Source: an uncultured Clostridia bacterium
Lineage (GTDB): Bacteria > Bacillota > Clostridia > Oscillospirales > Acutalibacteraceae
Direction of reading: 5' to 3'
Assembly (NCBI GenBank): GCA_946187325.1
Contig: CAMHQC010000004.1
Span: 1 to 64,000 of the forward strand
DNA: 64,000 nucleotides
Shown here: positions 6,355-14,493 of the stretch, piece after piece
Layout: every line of letters begins with the position of its first letter
Position numbering within the stretch: the first letter of the stretch is position 1
The notes under the pieces: generated by a model
What the model was told of the DNA's origin: nothing
Databases searched by the model: none
The model's input: only the letters and a program-made list of their open reading frames with translations
Translations under genes and position numbers: made by a program

Positions 6355-6982
6355 TAAACAAATAATCATTATTGCTACTATCTTGCTTCCTTTCTTTTAT
6401 GTATTTATTCAGCAATACTTGTACATTTTTATTGCAAATTTGAATTAGCCTTTCTTTAGACCCTTTTCCGTATATTTTGATTATATATTCAGAAAGATCG
6501 ATTTGCGCCATCTTTAAAGAGCATAGTTCAGATATACGCATACCCGTTGCAAATAGTAATTCCAGTATTAATGCGTTTCTTAATCTTGTTTTCTTGCTAT
6601 AATCTGTCTGAGCTTTTTCATAATATTTATAAGCAAAGATTATAATTCTTTCTATGTTTTTAAGCGGAATAGTTTTGGGGAGTATAAATGGCTTCTTATA
6701 TTTAATCTGAATTCTATGAAATGGATTGATTTCGAGGATTTCTTCAAGTTCCAAATAATGAAAAAATGCTTTAATTGAAGCTATTTTTCGTTTTACACTC
6801 TTGGGCTTATAGATACTGTGTAGAGATTCAATATATTTTTCAATAGTTTTTTTATCCTGCCATTCTAATCTATTAATACACACGAACTGTTCAAACTGTT
6901 TCAGATCTATATAATATGATTTGCTAGTTTTACTGTCGAGTTTTTGTTCTATTAGCGCAGAATTGTACGAAGTCGGATTATT
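6341..6982 (-). pseudogene. Tyrosine recombinase, truncated at both ends
   Basis: The frame carries the core-binding domain (LIEQKLDSKTSKSYYIDLKQ, then YIESLHSIYKPKSVKRKIAS) and the first half of the catalytic domain. The first catalytic Arg is in ATGMRISELCSL and the Lys in YGKGSKERLIQI. It stops at NDYLFINCI before the HxxR, H/W and Tyr motifs, so it cannot recombine DNA. The homology extends about 33 codons upstream of the first usable start (GTG at 6883) with no ATG, so the start is also lost. It is a relic of the element that brought or rearranged this region. Confidence 0.75.
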
Positions 6983-7026
6983 CTACAACAAAATAAGACA
7001 ATATAACGCAAAATTCGCTAAAAATA

Positions 7027-7055
7027 GTGACAAACCTTTCGAATTGTGCTATACT
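7027..7055 (+). promoter_or_regulatory. Promoter of the CmpB-like gene
   Basis: GTGACA (7027-7032) and TATACT (7050-7055) are separated by 17 bases, about 95 bases before the gene. Confidence 0.6.
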
Positions 7056-7151
7056 GAATTTGTTTTAATTCTCAGATTTTCACAGGCAGAAAGCCGCTGA
7101 TAGATTAAAATAATTTATAGGCGGAATTTTTATTTTTAGAAAGGGAGGATT

Positions 7152-8663
7152 ATGAAATTTTTAACAGAAGTTTTATGGGTATTCGTTCTCGCTTCGTTTT
7201 TAGGCTGGTTTGTTCAGTTTGTAGCAAGATCGATTAAAAACCGCAAGATTTGTAACCCGGGATTTTTAACCCTGCCGTTTATACCGACGGTCGGTTTTGG
7301 ATTTGTTTTACTGTATGTTTTCGTTATCCATTTCGATAACGTATATATGCTGTTTTTTACATCCTCAATCCTGCTGACATTTTACAAGTATTTTATCGCG
7401 AGGATTTCAGATCGATCGTACGGTTTTAAGTGGAAGGATTTTTCAACAGGCGCGGGTAAAGTCTACAAGATTAACTCTTACGTTAATATCTTAGAGCCGT
7501 TAGTTTACGGTCTTGCGGGCATTTTAGCGGTAAAAGTGTTTTTTGTACCGATTCCGACGCTTGTATCGGCTATACCGTTCTTGTTCGCGATTCTTATTCC
7601 CGCGATTATTACCGCGGCTATTATCTTCGATACAATCGTTTCCTGTATAACCGTCGTACGACTTAAAAAGAACTTAAAGGAAATGGACAATATTTCCAAG
7701 CTTCTTGAACAGGGCGACTCGGATGTTTCCGACGAGGAGTTAAGAGCGCGGTATGAGCGTAAGATGGTTTCAAGCAAGCGTTTCAGGTTAAGACTTGTAA
7801 GAGCTTTTCCCGATATGGAGTCGTTCGACTACGAAAAACAGTTTGAAAACATAAAAGAATATCATGATCTCGTCAAGAAAAAGAATAAAGAAACCTACGA
7901 GAAAAAGATTGAAAATGTAGAGGATAGACCTTTCGCCTACGGACTAAGCTTCGCTAAGCTGTTCTGGCTGTTCTTTATCGGAAGCTTCTGCGGTACGATT
8001 CTCGAAACTATTTGGGCGTTTGTAACTAACGGTTTCTTTGAAATGCGCGTCGGAATGGTTATGGGACCGTTTATCCCCGTTTACGGCGGCGGCGCGGTAG
8101 CTATTACCCTCTGTCTTTATAAGCTGCATAGAAGAAATAATATTATTGTTTTCGCGGCTTCGGGACTTATCGGCGCGACATTCGAGTATTATTGTTCTTA
8201 CTTCCAGGAGATGTTCCTCGGTACTATCAGCTGGGATTACAGCGACACTCCGTTTAATATCGACGGAAGAACTAACCTTTCGTTCGGGATTATCTGGGGC
8301 TTTTTAGGACTGATGTGGCTTAGATATCTCTATCCGTTTATAAGCCGTAATATAGAAAAAATACCTAAAAAACCAGGCAGGATTATTACAATTATTCTCG
8401 TAGTATTTATGATTATAAACGGAGTTCTTTCGGTAGTCGCTGTAGACAGAAAAAACAAGCGGGCTGAAAATATTCCGCCTAAGACGGTAATAGGGCAGTT
8501 TTGCGATACCGTATTTACCGACGACTATATGAATTTTATCTTCCCGCATATGGGCACTCACGAAACCTTTGAGGCGGGAAGAAAAGAAGAAGCCAAACAG
8601 GCGGCTAAAGAAGCTAAGCAAGCTGTAAACAGAGCTTCAAATGTGCCGAAGTCGGCTAAATAA
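7152..8663 (+). CDS. Duplicated CmpB-type membrane protein
   Basis: The 503-residue protein contains two copies of the 'putative ABC transporter type IV' (CmpB-like) membrane domain. The first (about 5-165) has FLGWFVQFVARSIKNRK; the second (about 265-420) has FIGSFCGTILETIWAF and GPFIPVYGGGA. Each has about four helices. A charged cytosolic linker (170-260, coiled-coil-like) joins them, and the C-terminal tail is Ala/Lys-rich. The family is common in Clostridia and its substrate is unknown. Start ATG follows AAAGGGAGG. It is monocistronic and followed by a hairpin repeat. Confidence 0.75.
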   Translation: MKFLTEVLWVFVLASFLGWFVQFVARSIKNRKICNPGFLTLPFIPTVGFGFVLLYVFVIHFDNVYMLFFTSSILLTFYKYFIARISDRSYGFKWKDFSTGAGKVYKINSYVNILEPLVYGLAGILAVKVFFVPIPTLVSAIPFLFAILIPAIITAAIIFDTIVSCITVVRLKKNLKEMDNISKLLEQGDSDVSDEELRARYERKMVSSKRFRLRLVRAFPDMESFDYEKQFENIKEYHDLVKKKNKETYEKKIENVEDRPFAYGLSFAKLFWLFFIGSFCGTILETIWAFVTNGFFEMRVGMVMGPFIPVYGGGAVAITLCLYKLHRRNNIIVFAASGLIGATFEYYCSYFQEMFLGTISWDYSDTPFNIDGRTNLSFGIIWGFLGLMWLRYLYPFISRNIEKIPKKPGRIITIILVVFMIINGVLSVVAVDRKNKRAENIPPKTVIGQFCDTVFTDDYMNFIFPHMGTHETFEAGRKEEAKQAAKEAKQAVNRASNVPKSAK

Positions 8664-8690
8664 TTTAATTACAATTACATTTTTTCGGAA

Positions 8691-8859
8691 AGGCGATAGT
8701 GTGAAAGCTCACGCTATCTTAAATTAATATTTCCCGCTCAGTCACGCATTGCGCGCGCGCGAGCTGACGGCATAATTGCCGTTTACGCCTTACCCGCCCA
8801 CGGTAACAGCGTAAGGTAAACATCTATTTGTGGGCGGAAAGGCTATGGCAATTATTATG
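8691..8859 (+). repeat. Multi-hairpin repeat ending in RBS and start codon, copy 1
   Basis: It shares its layout with 30437-30609 (inverted). In order: a hairpin from GATAGT to GCTATC (8695-8718); an AATTAATATTT spacer; a GC-rich imperfect palindrome beginning GCTCAG and ending GAGCTGA (8736-8767); ACGGCA/TGCCGT (8767-8782); a TTTACGCC...GCGTAAGG hairpin; then GGCGGAAAGGCTATG (8833-8847). The last part supplies the ribosome binding site, start codon and first residues MAIIM of the next gene. The two copies are nearly identical over this end. Confidence 0.8.
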
Positions 8860-9366
8860 ACAGTTTTATTTATTATTCTCGGAGTTCTTATGGTTATGTG
8901 CGGTTTTTCGTGTATGTTCACACCGCTTTTAACCTATATCCACACTGAATACATTATCGCCGTTCTCGTTATGGTGTTCGGTATTTTCGGTATAATTAAA
9001 GGTATTTCCGCTAAAAGATTCGGACCCGGATTCGTGTTCAGTATTATAAGCGCGATTTTCGGTATTTTGGTTGTATGCTTACCGAATGTGTTTATCGTTA
9101 CTAACAGTATCTTTATCTATATGCTCGCCGCGTGGATTGTACTTGAGGGTATCGTAACTATAATAACCGCGGCGGCTGTATCGAGGCTCGCGGGCGGCGG
9201 TATGTGGATTTTACAGCTTATTATCGGTATTCTCGCGGTAATTATCGGAGGTTACACTTTTGTACATCCACTTGTACTTGTTGTTTCAATCGGAATACTT
9301 ATCGGTATCTTCTTCGTAGAAACAGGTATCACAATGATTGTTACGGCAGCTGCCGCAAGGGAATAA
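8845..9366 (+). CDS. HdeD-like (DUF308) membrane protein
   Basis: The 173-residue protein is almost entirely membrane-embedded, with about six helices in paired, HdeD-like repeats (VLFIILGVLMVMCGF, IIAVLVMVFGIFGIIKGI, IISAIFGILVV, then LQLIIGILAVIIGGYTF). HdeD proteins are linked to acid and stress tolerance in enterobacteria; the role in Firmicutes is not established. The start is ATG 8845, with ATG 8857 and GTG 8830 also in frame. The first codons lie within the upstream repeat, so MAIIM is shared with the CarD-like gene at 30 kb although the proteins are unrelated. A terminator follows. Confidence 0.75.
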   Translation: MAIIMTVLFIILGVLMVMCGFSCMFTPLLTYIHTEYIIAVLVMVFGIFGIIKGISAKRFGPGFVFSIISAIFGILVVCLPNVFIVTNSIFIYMLAAWIVLEGIVTIITAAAVSRLAGGGMWILQLIIGILAVIIGGYTFVHPLVLVVSIGILIGIFFVETGITMIVTAAAARE

Positions 9367-9390
9367 TCACATCTAATTTGTCTGAACTTA

Positions 9391-9429
9391 ACAGTCGTAT
9401 CGGTTTTAGAATCGGTACGGCTGTTTTTT
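9391..9429 (+). terminator. Terminator of the HdeD-like gene
   Basis: ACAGTCGTATCG pairs with CGGTACGGCTGT through G-U wobbles (9391-9423). A run of T follows. Confidence 0.75.
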
Positions 9430-9532
9430 AGAGATAAATAGAAGTTATTTTATGGAAAAATAAACTCTCTAAGTTGATTAATCCGTAATTAATTCCTTAT
9501 TTTAGATGCAGACCCATAATTTGTGCGTTGAT

Positions 9533-9560
9533 TTGACGGCGTAAACCGTATTACTATAAT
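9533..9560 (+). promoter_or_regulatory. Promoter of the CAP-domain gene
   Basis: TTGACG (9533-9538) and TATAAT (9555-9560) are separated by 16 bases. Confidence 0.6.
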
Positions 9561-9603
9561 AACGGCGAAAGCGCCAATATACAGAAAGGAGTATAATATA
9601 AAT

Positions 9604-9623
9604 GTCCGCTTTAAATTGCGGAC
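9604..9623 (+). promoter_or_regulatory. Leader hairpin before the CAP gene RBS
   Basis: GTCCGC (9604-9609) and GCGGAC (9618-9623) form a short perfect stem directly before the GGAAAGGA ribosome binding site. It may stabilise the leader or affect translation. Confidence 0.4.
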
Positions 9624-9637
9624 GGAAAGGATTTAAT

Positions 9638-10354
9638 ATGAAAAAAATTTCAAGACTTTTGCCGGTTATTATGTCGGGGGTTATCCTGATTTCAAGCGCA
9701 AGCTTTTTATCGGGAGCGGTTTCTAAAAACGCTAAGAAAAGCGTAAAAGTTAAGACGGTAAGCTGTGCTTCTTTTAACCGCAAGAATATACAGTCTATAC
9801 TAAAGAAAATGGGCTGCAACAAAAACCGCAACATTAAAACAGTTCTTAAAACTAAAAAGGGCTATTGTCCGTCGGGTAACTGTTCTACCAAAACTCCCGC
9901 AAGTACCGAACCGACAAACGAAAAGACTATCCCGGCAAAACCGAATACATCAACCACGATAACCGACAGCGCGGGTTATAAAACCGCTTACGAAAACGAG
10001 GTTATAACCTTAGTTAACGCACAAAGAGCGAAGTACGGACTATCTCCGCTCGTTAAAGACGACGGTGCCTCCAAGACGGCGCGTGTACGTGCTAAGGAGA
10101 TTGTAAAGTCGTTCTCACACACTCGCCCCAACGGTACTTCCTGTTTTACCGCGGCTAAGGAACTCGGCGTAACTTACCGCTCGGCAGGGGAGAATATAGC
10201 TTTTGGTTATTCCTCGCCGAAACAGGTCGTTAACGGATGGATGAATTCCGACGGCCACAGAAAAAACATTCTATCGTCCTCGTTCTCGAAAATCGGTGTA
10301 GGCTGTTACGAGAGCTCGGGAGTGCTGTACTGGTCGCAGTTTTTTATAGGTTAA
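9638..10354 (+). CDS. Secreted CAP/SCP-domain protein
   Basis: The 238-residue protein starts at ATG 9638, behind GGAAAGGA. An N-terminal signal peptide (residues 1-27, KKISRLLPVIMSGVILIS) is followed by a basic region and a Thr/Pro-rich linker. The C-terminal CAP domain begins near residue 115: VITLVNAQRAKYGL, FSHTRPNGTSC, YRSAGENIAFG and GWMNSDGHRKNIL. His and Glu residues of the CAP cavity are present. This is the YkwD/SCP-like family of exported bacterial proteins, whose function is mostly unknown. It has its own promoter and terminator. Confidence 0.85.
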   Translation: MKKISRLLPVIMSGVILISSASFLSGAVSKNAKKSVKVKTVSCASFNRKNIQSILKKMGCNKNRNIKTVLKTKKGYCPSGNCSTKTPASTEPTNEKTIPAKPNTSTTITDSAGYKTAYENEVITLVNAQRAKYGLSPLVKDDGASKTARVRAKEIVKSFSHTRPNGTSCFTAAKELGVTYRSAGENIAFGYSSPKQVVNGWMNSDGHRKNILSSSFSKIGVGCYESSGVLYWSQFFIG

Positions 10355-10364
10355 ATTATTATTT

Positions 10365-10397
10365 GCCGCTTCGTTTGAAGCGGCATTTTCTTTTTGT
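10365..10397 (+). terminator. Terminator of the CAP gene
   Basis: GCCGCTTC (10365-10372) and GAAGCGGC (10377-10384) pair around a GTTT loop. T-rich sequence follows. Confidence 0.85.
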
Positions 10398-10463
10398 TTT
10401 TATACAGTTAAAAAGCCTTATTATCTCTCGGTTTAAAAAATTTAAAATTTTTTTAAAAAAGTG

Positions 10464-10492
10464 TTGACAAACGGAAAAAGCTATGGTATATT
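10464..10492 (+). promoter_or_regulatory. Strong promoter of the chagasin-like gene
   Basis: A consensus TTGACA (10464-10469), a 17-base spacer and TATATT (10487-10492) suggest high expression. A leader of about 90 bases follows, with AAAGGAGA before the ATG. Confidence 0.8.
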
Positions 10493-10588
10493 ATACACAC
10501 AACAAGTTAATTACTTCACTGCTCAACCAAATGAACAGTTAGAGAAATAAGAAACTTATAATGTTTTTTAAAAAAGGAGATAACTAAA

Positions 10589-11044
10589 ATGAAAAACACA
10601 AAGAAAAGAATCGCGTCAATCGCAATGGCAACAATGATGTTCACAGCAGCTTTTACAACTATGACGGCTATGTCGGCTTCCGCTAAAACAGAAACAGTTT
10701 ACGACGAGGGAAACGCCGCTAAAATCGTAAAGGTAGTTAATAAGGAAGCTAACCCCGTAGCAGATAAAACTACTAAGTTAAATACAATCGCTAAGGCTTA
10801 CTACTTTAAAGCCGCGGGTAAGACAAATAAAGGTTACGACTGGACTTACAAGGCTGATAAAGACAACATTCAGGTTAAATGCAAATATGACTTTACCGCT
10901 CACAAATATACATTCAAGCTCACAGGTACAGCTAAGGGTAAGACAAACTTCACTCTTATGTACAAAAAAACCGACAAAGAGTGGGTGAAGGTTCCGATGA
11001 AGCTTACGGTAGACGCTAATAAGAACATCGTAAGAACCGCTTAA
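10589..11044 (+). CDS. Secreted chagasin-like (I42) candidate inhibitor
   Basis: The 151-residue exported protein has a clear signal peptide (about 1-32, ending MSASAKT). The mature part is a small, Lys-rich beta protein. TNKGYDWTY near residue 78 resembles the NPTTGYxW loop of chagasin-family cysteine-protease inhibitors. The segment GKTNFTLMYKKTDKEWVKV sits where that family has its G...LxYxRPW loop. Size and motif order fit the I42 family, but the RPW motif is weak, so the assignment is tentative. A strong promoter, good ribosome binding site and terminator suggest an abundant secreted protein. Its target protease is unknown. Confidence 0.6.
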   Translation: MKNTKKRIASIAMATMMFTAAFTTMTAMSASAKTETVYDEGNAAKIVKVVNKEANPVADKTTKLNTIAKAYYFKAAGKTNKGYDWTYKADKDNIQVKCKYDFTAHKYTFKLTGTAKGKTNFTLMYKKTDKEWVKVPMKLTVDANKNIVRTA

Positions 11045-11078
11045 TCAGATTTATAAGTTTTTAAATAAATACCCCTTC

Positions 11079-11120
11079 TGAAAACCGGATAACCTCGAGT
11101 TGTCCGGTTTTCAACTTTTA
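11079..11120 (+). terminator. Terminator of the chagasin-like gene
   Basis: TGAAAACCGGA (11079-11089) and TCCGGTTTTCA (11103-11113) are perfect arms. T-rich sequence follows. Confidence 0.85.
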
Positions 11121-11189
11121 TTTACTCAACAGTATCGACTTTTTTTCTGTAATGTGTTATTATAAACTGAAAAAATTAAGGAGAAAAAT

Positions 11190-12104
11190 ATGGAATATAT
11201 AATGACTACCCAAAACCTTACGAAGATGTACGGCGTAAAGGCGGCGGCTAAAGATATAAATATTCATATCCGCGAGGGTGAGATTTACGGTCTTATCGGA
11301 AGAAACGGAGCCGGTAAAACCACTATAATGAGAATGCTCAGCGGACTTTCGAATCCGACCGAGGGAAGCTTTTCGCTTTTCGGAAAAACCGGTAAGGACG
11401 CCTTAAAGGAAATGAAAAACGTAGGCGTGCTTATTGAGCATCCCGGACTATATCCGAATATGAGCGCTTATGAGAATCTCAGACTTAAAGCAATCGCTAT
11501 GGGTTGCGATAACAAAAAGTATATTGATGAGATTTTGGAGCTTATCGGACTTACAGACGCCCGCGATAAAAAAGCTAAATCTTTCTCGCTCGGTATGCGC
11601 CAAAGGCTCGGAATCGGTCTGGCGCTTATAGGCGACCCGAAGATTATTATTTTAGACGAACCGATTAACGGACTCGACCCGCAGGGTATAGTTGAAGTGC
11701 GGAAAATGCTCGAAAAGCTTCGCGACGAAAAGAAGATTACTATTATGATTTCGAGCCATATTCTCGATGAACTCGGAAAGCTCGCCGACTCCTACGGAAT
11801 TATTCACGAGGGTAATCTTGTTGACGAGTTTACTACAGACGAGCTCCACGAACGCTGCGGACGCTATATTTCCGTTAATACCGATGATAACAGCGCTGCC
11901 GCACAGGTAATAAAATCCGGCGGATTTAATGATGTGGATATTGACGAGGACGGATTTATAAGAATCAACGACAGGCTTGATGACGTACAGCTTATAGTAA
12001 AGCGGCTCGTTGAAAAGGATTTAGTTCCTAATCACGTTACTGTAAAAGATATTTCGCTCGAGGATTATTATCTTAACGTTACGGGAGGTAGTGAGAATGG
12101 CTAG
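11190..12104 (+). CDS. ABC transporter ATP-binding protein (BcrA type)
   Basis: The 304-residue ATPase has Walker A GRNGAGKTT, signature SLGMRQRLGIG, Walker B IIILDEPINGLDP and a switch His (ISSHIL). The C-terminal about 80 residues form the extra domain usual in bacitracin/lantibiotic-type exporters. It overlaps and is coupled to the permease gene that follows. The pair probably exports or protects against a peptide antibiotic or other amphiphile; the substrate cannot be read from the sequence. Confidence 0.85.
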   Translation: MEYIMTTQNLTKMYGVKAAAKDINIHIREGEIYGLIGRNGAGKTTIMRMLSGLSNPTEGSFSLFGKTGKDALKEMKNVGVLIEHPGLYPNMSAYENLRLKAIAMGCDNKKYIDEILELIGLTDARDKKAKSFSLGMRQRLGIGLALIGDPKIIILDEPINGLDPQGIVEVRKMLEKLRDEKKITIMISSHILDELGKLADSYGIIHEGNLVDEFTTDELHERCGRYISVNTDDNSAAAQVIKSGGFNDVDIDEDGFIRINDRLDDVQLIVKRLVEKDLVPNHVTVKDISLEDYYLNVTGGSENG

Positions 12105-12882
12105 ACTTATAAAAATGGACTTAGTAAGACTTTTACATTCTAAAGTCTTTTGGATTAGCGCGGGAATAATCTTTGTTATCCAGTGCGCGATAAATTTTTC
12201 AACTCCGCTTGTCGCGAACTGGCTTATGGATTTTGCTGAAAAAGGAGATCAGTTTAAACCTATCGTGGTGACGTTTTCCTCGATTTTGTCCGGCCCTCTT
12301 ATGCAGTTCATTATTATATTTATGTATCTTTCGGCAGTATCTTTTCTTTATGCCGATATAGCTAACGGATATGTCAAGAATATCGCCGGTCAGATTTCAA
12401 AAAAAGGTTATACGGCTGTTTCTAAAATGATAGTGCTGGTATTCCATAATTTTGTGTTTTTATTATTAGGGGCGCTTGGACTGATGCTGGGAAGTATGCT
12501 TTCCCCCTCGGCGCGCGTAGTCTTTGACGGAAATATTCCCTATGCTGTAGGCGTTTTCTTTATTAAGCTTTTATTAAGCCTTGCGCTGTGTTCGATTTTA
12601 CTTATAGTTACAATGGGACTGAGAAGCAAGTCGTTCGCGATTGTTCTCGGGGTGCTTTTCTCGGTAGGTATTTTATCGACGCTGTATATGGGTATAAATA
12701 TGCTTGCGCAGCGTCTCGGATTGGCGAATTTTGATATTGCTAAATTTGTTCCCGATCAGCTGTTTTTCGCTGAATTGAATAACGCAAACGATCTTCTAAT
12801 CGCTTTTGCGGCAGCAGTGGTATTTATCGCGGTGTTCACAACGCTTACTGTCAATATTTTTAATAAAACAGATGTTAAATAA
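12097..12882 (+). CDS. ABC-2 type permease
   Basis: The 261-residue protein has about six membrane helices and a large loop after the first, as in BcrB/LanFEG-type ABC-2 permeases. I chose ATG 12097, eight or nine bases after GGGAGG (12082-12087); GTG 12091 is in frame but too close. It overlaps the ATPase gene by eight bases, which implies translational coupling. A terminator follows closely, so the operon has two genes. Confidence 0.85.
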   Translation: MARLIKMDLVRLLHSKVFWISAGIIFVIQCAINFSTPLVANWLMDFAEKGDQFKPIVVTFSSILSGPLMQFIIIFMYLSAVSFLYADIANGYVKNIAGQISKKGYTAVSKMIVLVFHNFVFLLLGALGLMLGSMLSPSARVVFDGNIPYAVGVFFIKLLLSLALCSILLIVTMGLRSKSFAIVLGVLFSVGILSTLYMGINMLAQRLGLANFDIAKFVPDQLFFAELNNANDLLIAFAAAVVFIAVFTTLTVNIFNKTDVK

Positions 12883-12887
12883 TTAAG

Positions 12888-12913
12888 GCGGCTGGTATAC
12901 AGCCGCTTTTTTT
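12888..12913 (+). terminator. Terminator of the ABC operon
   Basis: GCGGCTG and CAGCCGC pair around GTATA. Seven T follow. Confidence 0.9.
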
Positions 12914-12920
12914 CGCGTTA

Positions 12921-12949
12921 TTGACCTATGCAATTTCGTATGATAGAAT
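12921..12949 (+). promoter_or_regulatory. Promoter of the dockerin-lysozyme gene
   Basis: TTGACC (12921-12926) and TAGAAT (12944-12949) are separated by 17 bases. Confidence 0.65.
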
Positions 12950-12976
12950 AAAACAAAGTATCGGAGGTGCGTTATT

Positions 12977-13921
12977 TTGATAATAAAAAGAATGATATCG
13001 GTGTTAGTTTCCCTGTTGGTAATTTCGTCTGTTGTTATACCCGCAAGCGCTGTAGGGCTTGAGGATATCTATCAGATAGGGGACGTTAATCTCGACGGCG
13101 GGTTGAATGTCCGCGATGTAACGGCTATTCAAAAACACCTTACTAAATCCGAGCCTTTAGATGACGAGGGCTTGGCTAAGGCTGACGCCGACTATAATAA
13201 GAAGGTAAATATCAGAGACGCTACGCATATCCAGTGTATCCTGGCTAAGCTGTATATCCCTCTAACCGCTAAAAAAGGCGTGGATATATCTAAGCACAAC
13301 GGCGATATAGATATGAGTAAGCTGAAACAGGCGGGTTACGATTTCGTTATGATACGTTGCGGCTTCGGTGACGATATGAAGTCTCAGGACGACGCGCGTT
13401 TCGAGGAAAATGTCCGTAAATGCGAAGAGGCCGATATGCCGTGGGGAGCTTATCTCTATTCCTACGCCTTAACCGAGAAGGAAGCCGAGAGCGAGGTAGA
13501 GCATACGTTAAGGCTCCTAAAAGGCAAAAAGCCGTCGCTTCCGATAGCTTTTGATATGGAGGACGCCGACGGATATAAAAAGAAAAACGGTATGCCGACT
13601 AATCAGACTTTGGTTAAAATCTGTAAAAAATACCTAAAGGGTATAAGCGACGCGGGATATTATCCGATACTTTACGCAAGCTTAAGCTGGCTCAATAATC
13701 AGCTTAAAGACGACGAGCTGTTGAGTACCTACGACGTGTGGGCGGCTCAGTGGAACGACGAGTGTACATATAAGGGTAAAACTCTCGGTATCTGGCAGTA
13801 CGGCGGAGGAACTAACTATATCGACGGCAACAGTATAGAAGGGATCGGAGTTATAGATAAGGACTTCTGCTATAAGGATTATCCGCTATTAATTAAAAAC
13901 CAAGGCTATAACGGCTATTGA
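12977..13921 (+). CDS. Secreted GH25 lysozyme with N-terminal dockerin
   Basis: The 314-residue protein starts at a TTG, seven bases after GGAGGTG. Signal peptide: about 1-26 (ending IPASA). Residues about 34-92 are a type I dockerin with two calcium loops, DVNLDGGLNVRD and DADYNKKVNIRD. Residues about 98-305 are a GH25 domain: GVDISKHNG with the catalytic Asp, IAFDMED with the acidic pair, and YDVWAAQW. GH25 enzymes hydrolyse peptidoglycan at N-acetylmuramyl links. A dockerin implies docking to a cohesin-bearing scaffold, as in cellulosome- or amylosome-forming ruminococci. The dockerin precedes the enzyme, whereas it is usually C-terminal. No cohesin gene is in the window. Confidence 0.9.
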   Translation: MIIKRMISVLVSLLVISSVVIPASAVGLEDIYQIGDVNLDGGLNVRDVTAIQKHLTKSEPLDDEGLAKADADYNKKVNIRDATHIQCILAKLYIPLTAKKGVDISKHNGDIDMSKLKQAGYDFVMIRCGFGDDMKSQDDARFEENVRKCEEADMPWGAYLYSYALTEKEAESEVEHTLRLLKGKKPSLPIAFDMEDADGYKKKNGMPTNQTLVKICKKYLKGISDAGYYPILYASLSWLNNQLKDDELLSTYDVWAAQWNDECTYKGKTLGIWQYGGGTNYIDGNSIEGIGVIDKDFCYKDYPLLIKNQGYNGY

Positions 13922-13935
13922 GAAAAGTTTTCTTC

Positions 13936-13964
13936 TTGACAAAGCGGTTGTTTGATGTTATAAT
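13936..13964 (+). promoter_or_regulatory. Consensus promoter of the GntR gene
   Basis: A perfect TTGACA (13936-13941), 17-base spacer and perfect TATAAT (13959-13964). So strong a promoter before a repressor gene suggests control by an operator; GTTAAACATTCAAC just downstream is a candidate. Confidence 0.8.
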
Positions 13965-14016
13965 GATTTACAGTTAAACATTCAACTAAATAACCACTTC
14001 AAAGGAGAACTAATAA

Positions 14017-14394
14017 ATGAACAGTATAGACGCTTTAAACGAGAGTATTCCTATCTTTATAAGAATAAGCGAAGGTATTAAAGACCATATCCTTATGGGC
14101 GATGTTAAAGAGGGCGAGAAGCTTACCTCGACTACTCAGCTTTCCAAGGAGTTCGATATCAATATAGCGACGGTAAATAAGGGCGTAAACGTCCTCGTAA
14201 GCGAGGGTATCGTTTATAAAAAGCGCGGAATCGGTATGTTTATCGCCGAGGGCGCTGTCGATAAGCTTATAAAAGAGAGAAGAGCTCACTTTAAGGAAAA
14301 ATACATCGTTGCGGCTTTGGAAGAAGCTAAAAGGCTCAGGTACACTATCGAAGAATTACAGCAGATGGTTTCCGAGGTTTATAACGCAGAATAA
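14017..14394 (+). CDS. GntR-family regulator (YtrA type)
   Basis: The 125-residue protein has an N-terminal GntR winged helix (IFIRISEGIKDHIL, EKLTSTTQLSKEFDI, ATVNKGVNVLVSEGIVYKKRG). Only a short helical C-terminus follows instead of a full effector domain. That length is typical of the YtrA subfamily, which controls ABC transporters and responds to cell-wall antibiotics. The BcrA-type ABC operon 1.1 kb upstream is a plausible target, though the dockerin-lysozyme gene lies between. It has its own promoter and terminator. Confidence 0.8.
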   Translation: MNSIDALNESIPIFIRISEGIKDHILMGDVKEGEKLTSTTQLSKEFDINIATVNKGVNVLVSEGIVYKKRGIGMFIAEGAVDKLIKERRAHFKEKYIVAALEEAKRLRYTIEELQQMVSEVYNAE

Positions 14395-14399
14395 TTAAT

Positions 14400-14425
14400 C
14401 GCGGCAGTTATGCCGCGGTTTTTTT
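14400..14425 (+). terminator. Terminator of the GntR gene
   Basis: CGCGGCA and TGCCGCG pair around GTTA. Seven T follow. Confidence 0.9.
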
Positions 14426-14493
14426 ATAAAAAGATTGCGAATTATTCCGCTTTATTGTAGAATAAATATATAACCTTAAAGGAGTAAAACGTT

